Source: Acidimicrobiales bacterium
GTDB taxonomy: Bacteria; Actinomycetota; Acidimicrobiia; Acidimicrobiales; Poriferisodaliceae
Direction: 5' to 3'
Assembly (NCBI GenBank): GCA_020631315.1
Contig: JAHDHM010000035.1
Coordinates: forward strand, 1-16,521
Length of the DNA: 16,521 bases
Part shown: one piece after another, positions 1 through 6,589 of the stretch
How the letters are laid out: each line of letters begins with the position of its first letter
Position numbering within the stretch: the first letter of the stretch is position 1
The notes under the pieces: model-generated
Database searches by the model: none
The model's input: only the letters and a program-made list of their open reading frames with translations
What the model was told of the DNA's origin: nothing
Translations under genes and position numbers: made by a program

Positions 1-1351
1 CAGCTCCATCGTCGCCGACGGCGAACTGCTCCTGCAGGCCGGTCGGAGGGGTGGCGAAGAGCGAGGTCGGCACCGCCAGCGCGGCCAGCGCGAAGGCGAG
101 CCACCAGGCGTTCGGATAGCCGGAACCGTCGATCACCACGCCCAGCACCCAGGCGCCGATGGCGCCGCCCGTTGTCGAGACCAGACGGCCGATACCCAGC
201 ACCCGACCGAGCACGCTGATGCCGAAGTAGTCGGCGTAGATCGCGGCGCGCAGCGGGATCGAACCACCGAAACCGGGTGCGATGACGAGCACGGCGACCA
301 TGGCGTGCCACGGCTTCGTCGACACCGCGAGGATCGGCAGACCCAGACAGAACGGCAGCATCGTCGCGGCGAGCACGTAGCGAAGGCGCAGCCGGTCGGC
401 GAACCACCCGACGATCACCCGGCCCGGCGCCGATGCGATGGCGAACGCCAACAACACCAGACCGGCGTAGGACTTGGAGCCACCGAGATGCGTCTCGATG
501 TGTGCTGCCACGTGGACCACGAAGGCGACACGCACGAAGTCGGTGCAGACGGTCGCCACGTTCAAGAGCGCGAACGCCCGTGACCGGATCGCCTCGCGGA
601 ACGGGATCTCGTGGTCGCTCGCCCGCTGTGTCGCCGTGGCATCGCCGTCGAGCGGTTGATGGTGATCCACGGGCCGTCGGCGGACCCGCGGGCCGTAGGA
701 GAACGCAGCGACGACGAGCACCACGGCCATCAACCGCAGCGTCGGACGCCACCCGATCTGCTCGATGACGACGGCGACCAGCGCAGCCAGCGCACCGCCG
801 AGTGCACCGCCGAAGGTCATGAGCGAGATGGCGAACGCACGCCGCTGCCGGAACCAGGTGGCCACCACGTACTGGCCCACCTGGCCGCCGCTGGCCGTGT
901 TCCCCGTGGCGATGAACAACATGGCGACGTAGAAGTGCCACAACTCCTGCATCGCCGACATGGCCGCGCACCCGATTGCGGTGACCACGAGACCCGCCTG
1001 CAGCAGGCGCCGCGGTGGATAGCGGTCGAGCGCCCAGCCGACGAGCGGTGCAGCGATGCCACCGACCTCGCTGCGCAACGAGAAGCCGATCGACGTGGCC
1101 GCAGCCGTCCACCCGAACTCGTCCTGGAACTCGGTGAAGAAGGTGCCGAAGCCGTAGAAGAAGAAGCCGGCGATCAGCATCACGACAGCGCCGGCGGCGA
1201 TCACGACCCACCAGCCCTCGTACACGTCGCCGTCGGCGGTGCGCATCGACTGGACGATGCGCTCGGGCAATCTGCGTGCGCCCACGGGCCGATCAGCGCG
1301 GCGCGTGGGCCCGGGTCGGTCGGAGCTCACTGGAGAGCCAGTGTCGCTCAT
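1..1351 (-). CDS. MFS transporter (3' end outside window)
   Basis: The minus strand is open from the ATG at 1351 to the window edge, giving about 450 residues with no stop. After a basic, probably cytoplasmic N-terminus of about 50 residues comes a first membrane helix (GWWVVIAAGAVVMLIAGFFF) ending in YGFGTFFTEFQDEFGW, an arrangement common in oxalate/formate- and monocarboxylate-type MFS permeases. A GWALDRYPPRRLL segment matches the MFS loop 2-3 signature (G-x3-D-R-x-G-R-R type). GRVIVGWFADRLRLRYVL is its counterpart in the second half. A hydrophilic loop with several His, Asp and Arg residues separates the two six-helix halves. The protein should sit in the inner membrane and move a small organic anion, but the substrate cannot be read from sequence. 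An in-frame ATG at 1363 is an alternative start. Neither start has a convincing Shine-Dalgarno sequence. The gene is divergent from the split-barrel gene at 1422. Confidence 0.88.
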   Translation of the reverse strand, partial: MSDTGSPVSSDRPGPTRRADRPVGARRLPERIVQSMRTADGDVYEGWWVVIAAGAVVMLIAGFFFYGFGTFFTEFQDEFGWTAAATSIGFSLRSEVGGIAAPLVGWALDRYPPRRLLQAGLVVTAIGCAAMSAMQELWHFYVAMLFIATGNTASGGQVGQYVVATWFRQRRAFAISLMTFGGALGGALAALVAVVIEQIGWRPTLRLMAVVLVVAAFSYGPRVRRRPVDHHQPLDGDATATQRASDHEIPFREAIRSRAFALLNVATVCTDFVRVAFVVHVAAHIETHLGGSKSYAGLVLLAFAIASAPGRVIVGWFADRLRLRYVLAATMLPFCLGLPILAVSTKPWHAMVAVLVIAPGFGGSIPLRAAIYADYFGISVLGRVLGIGRLVSTTGGAIGAWVLGVVIDGSGYPNAWWLAFALAALAVPTSLFATPPTGLQEQFAVGDDGA

Positions 1352-1407
1352 GCGTCGACGCATCCACGAACCGGGCGCCACTCGCGGCGGCGGTCACAGC
1401 CCCCGCC

Positions 1408-1413
1408 TACGGT
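1408..1413 (+). promoter_or_regulatory. Putative -10 box (TACGGT) of the split-barrel/Ppx operon
   Basis: TACGGT fits the actinobacterial TAnnnT -10 pattern and lies 8 nt before ATG 1422. Transcription would start at or next to the start codon, giving a leaderless mRNA. No clear -35 box and no Shine-Dalgarno sequence are visible. This is inferred from spacing alone. Confidence 0.4.
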
Positions 1414-1421
1414 TGACGGCC

Positions 1422-1925
1422 ATGCGCATCGACCGACCGCAGATGCCCGACGGCTACGGCCTACCCGAGACCGACGATGGTCTTCTGGAGTGGCCCACCG
1501 TCGAGGCTCGACTCGTCGACTCGCTCCAGTACTGGATGGCCACGACCCGGCCCGATGGTCGGCCTCACGTGGTGCCCCGGTGGGGTGTCTGGCTGGACGG
1601 CGGCCTGTTCTACGACGGAGCGCCGAGCACCGTCCACGTGCAGAACCTGAAGGTCAACCCTGCCTGCACGCTGCATCTCGAGGACGGCTGGCAGGTCGTG
1701 ACCATCGACGGCACGTCCGGTCCGACCAGCTCACCTGGCCTCGACCTGGGCGCCCGTATCGCCGCCGCCATCGGCACCAAGTACGGCGAGAAGGGGTACT
1801 CGCCCGAGCCCGACGCATGGGAGGGCGAAGACGCAGGCGGCCTGTGTCGTTTCGAGCCCGAACGAGCACTCGCCTGGTTCGACTTCCCGAACGACATGAC
1901 CCGTTTCCGGTTCCCCGAGCGATGA
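1422..1925 (+). CDS. Pyridoxamine 5'-phosphate oxidase-like split-barrel flavoprotein
   Basis: The product is 167 aa. It reads as a short PNPOx-like FMN/F420-binding split barrel: a helix (VEARLVDSLQYWMATTR), a strand pair (DGRPHVVPRWGVWLDGGLFY), and the segment VQNLKVNPACTLHLEDGWQVVTIDGT. This has the usual 'N-L-x-x-N-P' turn of the family before the second cofactor-contacting strand. The C-terminal CRFEPERALAWFDFPNDMTRFRF is the typical closing strand-helix of this group. Members are soluble flavin- or F420-dependent reductases, and the substrate here is unknown. The frame is open far upstream, but ATG 1422 is chosen because the family similarity starts there and a TACGGT box lies 8 nt before it. 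The stop overlaps the start of the Ppx/GppA gene (ATGA), so the two genes are probably co-transcribed and translationally coupled. Confidence 0.8.
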   Translation: MRIDRPQMPDGYGLPETDDGLLEWPTVEARLVDSLQYWMATTRPDGRPHVVPRWGVWLDGGLFYDGAPSTVHVQNLKVNPACTLHLEDGWQVVTIDGTSGPTSSPGLDLGARIAAAIGTKYGEKGYSPEPDAWEGEDAGGLCRFEPERALAWFDFPNDMTRFRFPER

Positions 1926-3469
1926 GCAACATCGCAGCCATCGACATCGGCACGAACTCGCTCCACCTGATGGTGGCCGAGGTGCTCGACGACGGCAGCT
2001 TCCGGGTCCTGACCCGCGAGAAGGAGCCGGTACGCCTGGGCTCGGGCGGCGGGGACATGAAACGCCTCGGCGACGACGCCATCACCAGAGGCGTGGACGC
2101 GATGCGTCGCTTCGCCGCGATCGCTTCGCAGTTCGACGCGCCGATCCACGCCTACGCGACGAGCGCTGTGCGCGAAGCCCGCAACCGCGACGAGTTCGTG
2201 AGCCGGGTCCGCAACGAGGTCGGTGTGCGTGTCGAGGTCATCCCCGGCCCCGAGGAGGCACGCCTCATCCACCTCGGCGTCCGTCAAGCCGTCGCCGTCG
2301 GCGACGCCACACACCTCGTCGTCGACATCGGCGGCGGTTCCACCGAGTTCGTGGTGGCCGGACCCGACGGCACCCAGCTGCTGCGCAGCACGAAGCTCGG
2401 CGCCATCCGCCTCACCGACCGCTTCTTCCCCGACGGCGTCCACAGCGAGGAGGGCGAAGCAGCGTGCCGGGACCACATCCGCAGTGCGCTGGGCCCGATC
2501 GTGGATCGAATCGTCGAGCTCGCGCCCACGCTGTGGATCGCCAGTTCTGGCACGGCCGAGACCCTCGCACTCGCCGCCGGCGATCCGGAACGCCTCTCGG
2601 CCAAGGCGCTCCACGAACTCACCCCACCCCTGCTGGCGGCCAAACCCGCGAAACGACGGGCGTTCGAGGGCATCGACGAGCGCCGTCAGGACATCATCGC
2701 CGGCGGCGCGGTGCTGCTCGACGAGATCACCAGTCTGTGTCACGTGCAGGAGTGGACGATCTCGCCCTTGGCCTTGCGTGCCGGGATCGTCATCGACCTG
2801 ATCGATCGGGAAGGCCAGAGCGACGCGAACCATCACCTCGACGAGCTTCGCCGTACGAGTGCGCTCGCCGTCGCCCGCCGCTATCACGAGGACCTCGCTC
2901 ACGCCGAACACGTGACGGACCTCGCACTGGAGCTCTTCGACGAGCTCGCTGAGCTGCACCGGCAACCATCCGCTGCCCGCGACCTTCTGGAAGCCGCCGG
3001 CCTGCTCCACAACATCGGCGTGTTCGTGGCCCATTCGGCCCACCACAAGCACAGCCAGTACCTGATCCGCCACGACGAACAGCTCGCCGGTTTCACCGAT
3101 CGGGAGCGCGACATCGTCTCGCTCGTGGCCCGCTACCACCGCAAGAGCGCACCCAAGCAGAAGCATCCGGAGTTCGCAGCGCTCGAAGCCGATGATCAGG
3201 ACGTCATCCGCCATCTCGCCGCAGTGCTCCGCATCGCCATCGGTCTGGATCGCAGCGGTCGCCGACACGTCCGGCGCATCGTCTCGGCCACTGTCGACGA
3301 CGACTCCATCGCGATCGAGGTCGAGGTCCCGCCCGATGTGTCGCCGCAGATGGAGCTGCACTCCGCCAGAGCGCGCTCGGCGATGGCCGCAGAGCTCCAC
3401 GGCCGAGCGGTCACGATCGACGCGGTCATCGCATCGACGACCCATCCGGTCTTCGGGGCTGGCGCCTGA
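1922..3469 (+). CDS. Ppx/GppA family phosphatase (exopolyphosphatase-like)
   Basis: The product is 515 aa. Its N-terminal actin-like ATPase-fold half carries the family's phosphate-binding motifs: DIGTNS at residues 8-13, ATSAVREARNRDEF near 78-91, and VDIGGGSTEF at 134-143 (the glycine loop plus catalytic-region Glu). A C-terminal HD-type helical domain follows, with LLHNIGVFVAHSAHHKHSQYLI from residue 361. It has Asn where the HD motif usually has Asp, and many Ppx proteins likewise have a non-canonical residue here. Known members hydrolyse polyphosphate from its end or remove the 5' phosphate of pppGpp; sequence alone does not tell which. The length matches the long Ppx class. The start is set by the MSNIAAIDIGTNS N-terminus and the 4-nt overlap with the preceding gene. 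It converges on the DsbA-like gene with a gap of 20 bp. Confidence 0.9.
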   Translation: MSNIAAIDIGTNSLHLMVAEVLDDGSFRVLTREKEPVRLGSGGGDMKRLGDDAITRGVDAMRRFAAIASQFDAPIHAYATSAVREARNRDEFVSRVRNEVGVRVEVIPGPEEARLIHLGVRQAVAVGDATHLVVDIGGGSTEFVVAGPDGTQLLRSTKLGAIRLTDRFFPDGVHSEEGEAACRDHIRSALGPIVDRIVELAPTLWIASSGTAETLALAAGDPERLSAKALHELTPPLLAAKPAKRRAFEGIDERRQDIIAGGAVLLDEITSLCHVQEWTISPLALRAGIVIDLIDREGQSDANHHLDELRRTSALAVARRYHEDLAHAEHVTDLALELFDELAELHRQPSAARDLLEAAGLLHNIGVFVAHSAHHKHSQYLIRHDEQLAGFTDRERDIVSLVARYHRKSAPKQKHPEFAALEADDQDVIRHLAAVLRIAIGLDRSGRRHVRRIVSATVDDDSIAIEVEVPPDVSPQMELHSARARSAMAAELHGRAVTIDAVIASTTHPVFGAGA

Positions 3470-3489
3470 CGACCAACCCTCGCTCGGTG

Positions 3490-4167
3490 CTACTCCGGCG
3501 AGGTGGCTTCGCCTGCGCGTTCGGCTTCGACGTGTTCGACCACACGGATGTAGTGCTCGGTGTCCACCGCACCGCTGACGAGATAGCGCCCATCGACCAC
3601 GACCGACGGGATGCCGGTGATGCCGGCCTGCTGAGCCTGTTCGTACTCGGCGATCACCGCCGCCTTGGCAGCGTCGTGGTCGTCGACGAGACGACGTTCG
3701 AACTCGGCGCGGTCGATGCCTGCCGCCGCTGCGACATCAGCCTGGACGGCGACGTCGGAGATCGTGCGGTGTTCGGTGAAGTAGGCGGTCAGCAGCCCCT
3801 TGTGGAAGGCCTCCCACGCCTCGGGGCCGAACGACTCGGCGACCTTCCCGGCAATCGCTGAACTCAGCGACCCGTTCGGAGGAGGGTTGTCACCGCTCCA
3901 CGGGTGCACGAAGCCGGCTTCGGGCGCCATGCCCGACGGACGTCCCCACGACTCGGTGTAGGCCGTGAAGTCCTCCATCGAGCGCTCTTCGGGCATCGGC
4001 CGGAGCAGGAAGCTCCGCCATTCGACGCTCACCCTGTCGCCGAGGCGACGTTCCAGCTCTTCGAGGCGCACGGCCCCGACCAGACACCAGGGTCAGAGGT
4101 AGTCGGAGAACACGACGAAGCTGACGGGCTCCGAGTTGGCGTCTTGGGCGTCGATGGTGTTGCTCAC
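3490..4167 (-). CDS. DsbA/FrnE-like thiol oxidoreductase, putative selenoprotein (UGA-encoded Sec25)
   Basis: From GTG 4167 to TAG 3490 the frame encodes 225 residues if the in-frame TGA at 4095-4093 is read as selenocysteine. Seen in sequence: a beta-strand VSFVVFSDYL, then U25-P-W-C28 in place of the thioredoxin-fold CxxC. Then come an amphipathic helix (VRLEELERRLGDRV), WRSFLLRPMPEE, a helical insertion, and GITGIPSVVVDGRYLVSGA with the cis-Pro (residue 187) that faces the active site in DsbA-family enzymes. The layout and length match cytosolic FrnE-like DsbA proteins with a DYxCPWC motif. There is no signal peptide. A conventional ORF from GTG 4071 (193 aa) would lack the strand and both redox residues, so it is unlikely to be the real product. 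The upstream frame is open back to a TGA at 4197-4195; TTG 4179 is an alternative start. The substrate is unknown. The competing explanation is a nonsense mutation or base error at one codon. Confidence 0.75.
4065..4092 (-). promoter_or_regulatory. Candidate bacterial SECIS stem-loop after the UGA codon
   Basis: Counting +1 as the first base after UGA on the minus strand, GGUGUCUGG (+5 to +13) can pair with CCGUGCGCC (+20 to +28). This gives five G-C and three G-U pairs and one C-U mismatch around a UCGGGG loop; a U-G closure would shorten the loop to CGGG. Bacterial SECIS elements sit immediately 3' of UGA inside the coding region, with a small G-containing apical loop roughly 16-37 nt downstream, which SelB recognises. 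The G run at +16 to +19 is at the near edge of that range. The fold was done by hand and no energy was computed. The element also encodes PWCLVGAVR, so coding constraint contributes to its sequence. Confidence 0.55.
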
Positions 4168-4211
4168 GTCAGAGTCCAACGGGGTGCTGTGGCCTCACAT
4201 TCCCGGAGCCG

Positions 4212-4263
4212 CCTGATCTACGGTGGAGAGGTCGATCAGGACGCGATCCGCTGAGTCCTGATC
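4212..4263 (+). promoter_or_regulatory. Promoter/operator region with three CCTGATC heptamers
   Basis: CCTGATC occurs at 4212-4218, inverted as GATCAGG at 4234-4240, and again direct at 4257-4263. Centres are 22 and 23 bp apart, about two helical turns. A TACGGT -10-like box lies at 4219-4224 between the first two copies. The middle copy can pair with either flanking copy, and pairing with the third would place a hairpin just before the AGGGGG ribosome-binding site of the Mo hydroxylase gene. An operator or a translational switch are both possible, and no regulator gene is adjacent. Confidence 0.4.
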
Positions 4264-4276
4264 CAGGGGGATGAAC

Positions 4277-6568
4277 ATGACGATGACGGGCTCGATTCTC
4301 GGCAACTCCGTGCACCGCAAGGAGGACCCGGGCCTGCTGCGCGGCACCAACGACTATTTCGCCGATCTGAAGATCGACGGCATGGCCCACGCCGTGATGG
4401 TGCGCTCCACCATCGCCCACGCCGAGATCACCGAGCTCGACATCTCCGAGGCCGAGTCGATGCCCGGCGTCGTCGCCGTGTGGACGTCGCAGAACACCGA
4501 CCTCCCGGTGAACCCCGCACCGCCGTTCATCCACCCGTCGATGTTCCGGCCCGCGCTGGCAACCGACCGCGTCCGCCTCGTGGGCGACATCGTCGCCGTC
4601 GTGGTCGCCGAGACCGAGGAGCAGGCCAAGGACGCGGCCGAGATGGTCATCGTCGACTACGAGCCGCTCGACGCGGTCGTCGACATCGAGAAGGCCATCG
4701 CCGACGACGCCCCCGTGATCTGGCCCGAGCACGGCTCGAACGTCGTCTTCGCGACCGAGCACCAGTTCGACAAGGACGTGCTCGCCGGCGCCGACGTCGT
4801 CGTGTCGGAGCGTGTGGTCAGCCAGCGTCTGGCCGGCGTCCCCATGGAGGCCAACGGCTGCGTCGCCGTCCCCGAGGGCGACCACATGACGCTGTGGGCG
4901 CCGTCGCAGAACCCGCAGGCCGTGAAGGCCGATCTCGTCGCGCGCACCTCGCTCGACGCAGAGAACGTCCGCGTGGTGGCTCCGTGGGTCGGTGGCGGTT
5001 TCGGTCCCAAGGCCGGCTACTACACCGAGTTCGGCATCACCTGTGAGGTGGCCAAGGCCCTCGGTCGTCCGGTGAAGTGGACGAGCACCCGCTCCGAGGA
5101 CTTCCTGTCGCTGGCCCAGGGCCGGGCGATGGTCATGAACGTCCAGATGGGCATCAACAACGACGGCTCGATCGTCGGCATGCACTGCGACGTGCTGGCC
5201 GACGTCGGTGCCTACGGCGCCGTCGGCGTGGTGTTGCCCACGGCCACCCAGATGATGAGCCAGGCCGTCTACGACATCCCCGAGATCGCATTCCGGGCCC
5301 GTGCCGTCACCACCAACACGACGCACATCGCTGCCTATCGAGGCGCCGGCCGCCCCGAGGCCACGCAGATGGTCGAGCGCATCATCGACGTCGCCGCCAA
5401 CGCCATCGGCATGGATCCCGCCGAGGTGCGCCGCAAGAACTTCCTGCAGCCTGACGCCTTCCCCCTCGTCACCAAGACCGGTGGCCAGTACGACTCGGGC
5501 GAGTACGAGAAGGCGCTCGACGCCGCCCTCGAGGCCTCGGGCTACAGCGGTCTGCGTGAAGAACAGGCGGCCCGCCGTGCCACCGGCGACAGCAAGCAGC
5601 TCGGCATCGGCGTGTCCGCCTACGTCGAGGTCACCGCGCCGTTCGGTCTGCACACCGAGTGGGGCAAGGTCGAGATCGAGGACGACGGCACCGCCACGAT
5701 GCGCGTCGGCACCTCGGCACACGGCCAGGGCCACGACACCGCGTTCTCGATGATCGTGTCCGACATGCTCGGCATCCCGATGGAGGACTGCGTGCTCGTG
5801 CAGTCCGACACCGACGAGATCCCGCAGGGCCAGGGCACCATGGGTTCGCGCTCGCTGCAGACGGCCGGCTCGGCCGTGCACGTGGCGTCGACCGAGGTGC
5901 TGAAGAAGGCCAAGACCCTGGCCGGCCATCTCCTCGAAGCCGACGAGGGTGACATCGTCGTCGGCGACGGCGGCCTGCACGTCGCCGGTGTACCGGCCAA
6001 CGCCGTCTCCTGGGCCGATCTCAAGGCCGCCTCGATGGACGACAGCAAGCGGCCCGAGGGCATGGATGCCGGCCTCGACCACGAGCTCGTGTTCGACGGC
6101 GAGGCCTCGACCTTCCCGTTCGGCGCCCACGTGGCCGTCGTCGAGGTCGACACCGCCACCGGCGGGGTCGAGCTCCTGCGCCACGTCGCCGTCGACGACT
6201 GCGGCACCATCCTCAACCCGCTGCTGGTCACCGGTCAGCAGCACGGTGGCATCGCCCAAGGCGCAGCACAGGCGCTCTACGAGTGGATGCGCTACGACGA
6301 GGACGGCAACCCGGTCTCGGGCACGCTCATGGACTACCTGATGCCATCGGCTGCTGAGTTCCCGATGTTCGAGACCTCGAACACCGAGACCCCGTCGCCG
6401 CGGAACCCGCTCGGGGCGAAGGGCATCGGCGAGTCGGGCACCATCGGTTCGACCCCTGCCATCCAGAACGCCGTGGTCGACGCGGTGGCCCACCTCGGTG
6501 TCACCCACATCGACATGCCCACCAGCCCGATGGCCATCTGGGAAGCGGTCAACGCCGCCCAGGGCTGA
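4277..6568 (+). CDS. Xanthine dehydrogenase-family molybdenum hydroxylase, large (Mo-binding) subunit
   Basis: The product is 763 aa and cytoplasmic. It starts with the family hallmark GNSVHRKEDPGLLRGTNDYFADL (a/b-hammerhead domain). Molybdopterin-binding regions follow: VGGGFGPK near residue 238, AYRGAGRPEA near 353, and the glycine-rich HGQGHDT and QGTMGSRS segments. The catalytic base Glu is at residue 719 in KGIGESGTIG. AYRGAGR is the form seen in xanthine dehydrogenase and 'form II CoxL' proteins; true CO dehydrogenase has AYRCSFR, so CO oxidation is unlikely. Members hydroxylate aldehydes, purines or other N-heterocycles using water. The usual partners (2Fe-2S small subunit and FAD medium subunit) are not in this window. 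ATG 4277 is preferred because AGGGGG lies 6 nt upstream, whereas it abuts ATG 4271. The gene is divergent from the selenoprotein candidate and is followed by a CMD-like gene. Confidence 0.9.
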   Translation: MTMTGSILGNSVHRKEDPGLLRGTNDYFADLKIDGMAHAVMVRSTIAHAEITELDISEAESMPGVVAVWTSQNTDLPVNPAPPFIHPSMFRPALATDRVRLVGDIVAVVVAETEEQAKDAAEMVIVDYEPLDAVVDIEKAIADDAPVIWPEHGSNVVFATEHQFDKDVLAGADVVVSERVVSQRLAGVPMEANGCVAVPEGDHMTLWAPSQNPQAVKADLVARTSLDAENVRVVAPWVGGGFGPKAGYYTEFGITCEVAKALGRPVKWTSTRSEDFLSLAQGRAMVMNVQMGINNDGSIVGMHCDVLADVGAYGAVGVVLPTATQMMSQAVYDIPEIAFRARAVTTNTTHIAAYRGAGRPEATQMVERIIDVAANAIGMDPAEVRRKNFLQPDAFPLVTKTGGQYDSGEYEKALDAALEASGYSGLREEQAARRATGDSKQLGIGVSAYVEVTAPFGLHTEWGKVEIEDDGTATMRVGTSAHGQGHDTAFSMIVSDMLGIPMEDCVLVQSDTDEIPQGQGTMGSRSLQTAGSAVHVASTEVLKKAKTLAGHLLEADEGDIVVGDGGLHVAGVPANAVSWADLKAASMDDSKRPEGMDAGLDHELVFDGEASTFPFGAHVAVVEVDTATGGVELLRHVAVDDCGTILNPLLVTGQQHGGIAQGAAQALYEWMRYDEDGNPVSGTLMDYLMPSAAEFPMFETSNTETPSPRNPLGAKGIGESGTIGSTPAIQNAVVDAVAHLGVTHIDMPTSPMAIWEAVNAAQG

Positions 6569-6589
6569 TCCGGTCCCGGCGCCAGCACC

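Noticed and set aside
611..1921. Upstream extension of the Ppx/GppA frame
   Set aside because: It runs antisense to the MFS transporter and through the split-barrel gene. The family N-terminus (AAIDIGTNS) begins just after ATG 1922.
1610..3445. 611-codon open frame on the minus strand
   Set aside because: It lies opposite the well-supported Ppx/GppA gene. Its low-complexity Asp/Val/Gly/Arg composition is typical of an antisense shadow in GC-rich DNA.
4036..4049. Second hairpin GUCGC-CUCG-GCGAC (+44 to +57 after UGA) as the SECIS element
   Set aside because: The stem is good, but the loop is at about +49, beyond the usual distance of bacterial SECIS elements. The nearer hairpin fits better.
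4093..4095. TGA in the DsbA-like gene as a simple nonsense mutation or base-calling error
   Set aside because: It is not excluded, but it is less favoured. The TGA falls exactly on the catalytic Cys position, the rest of the frame is undamaged, and a hairpin with a G-rich loop follows at about the right distance.
4277..6568. Mo hydroxylase as aerobic CO dehydrogenase (CoxL)
   Set aside because: The active-site loop is AYRGAGR, not the AYRCSFR of true CO dehydrogenase, and no coxS/coxM genes are adjacent.
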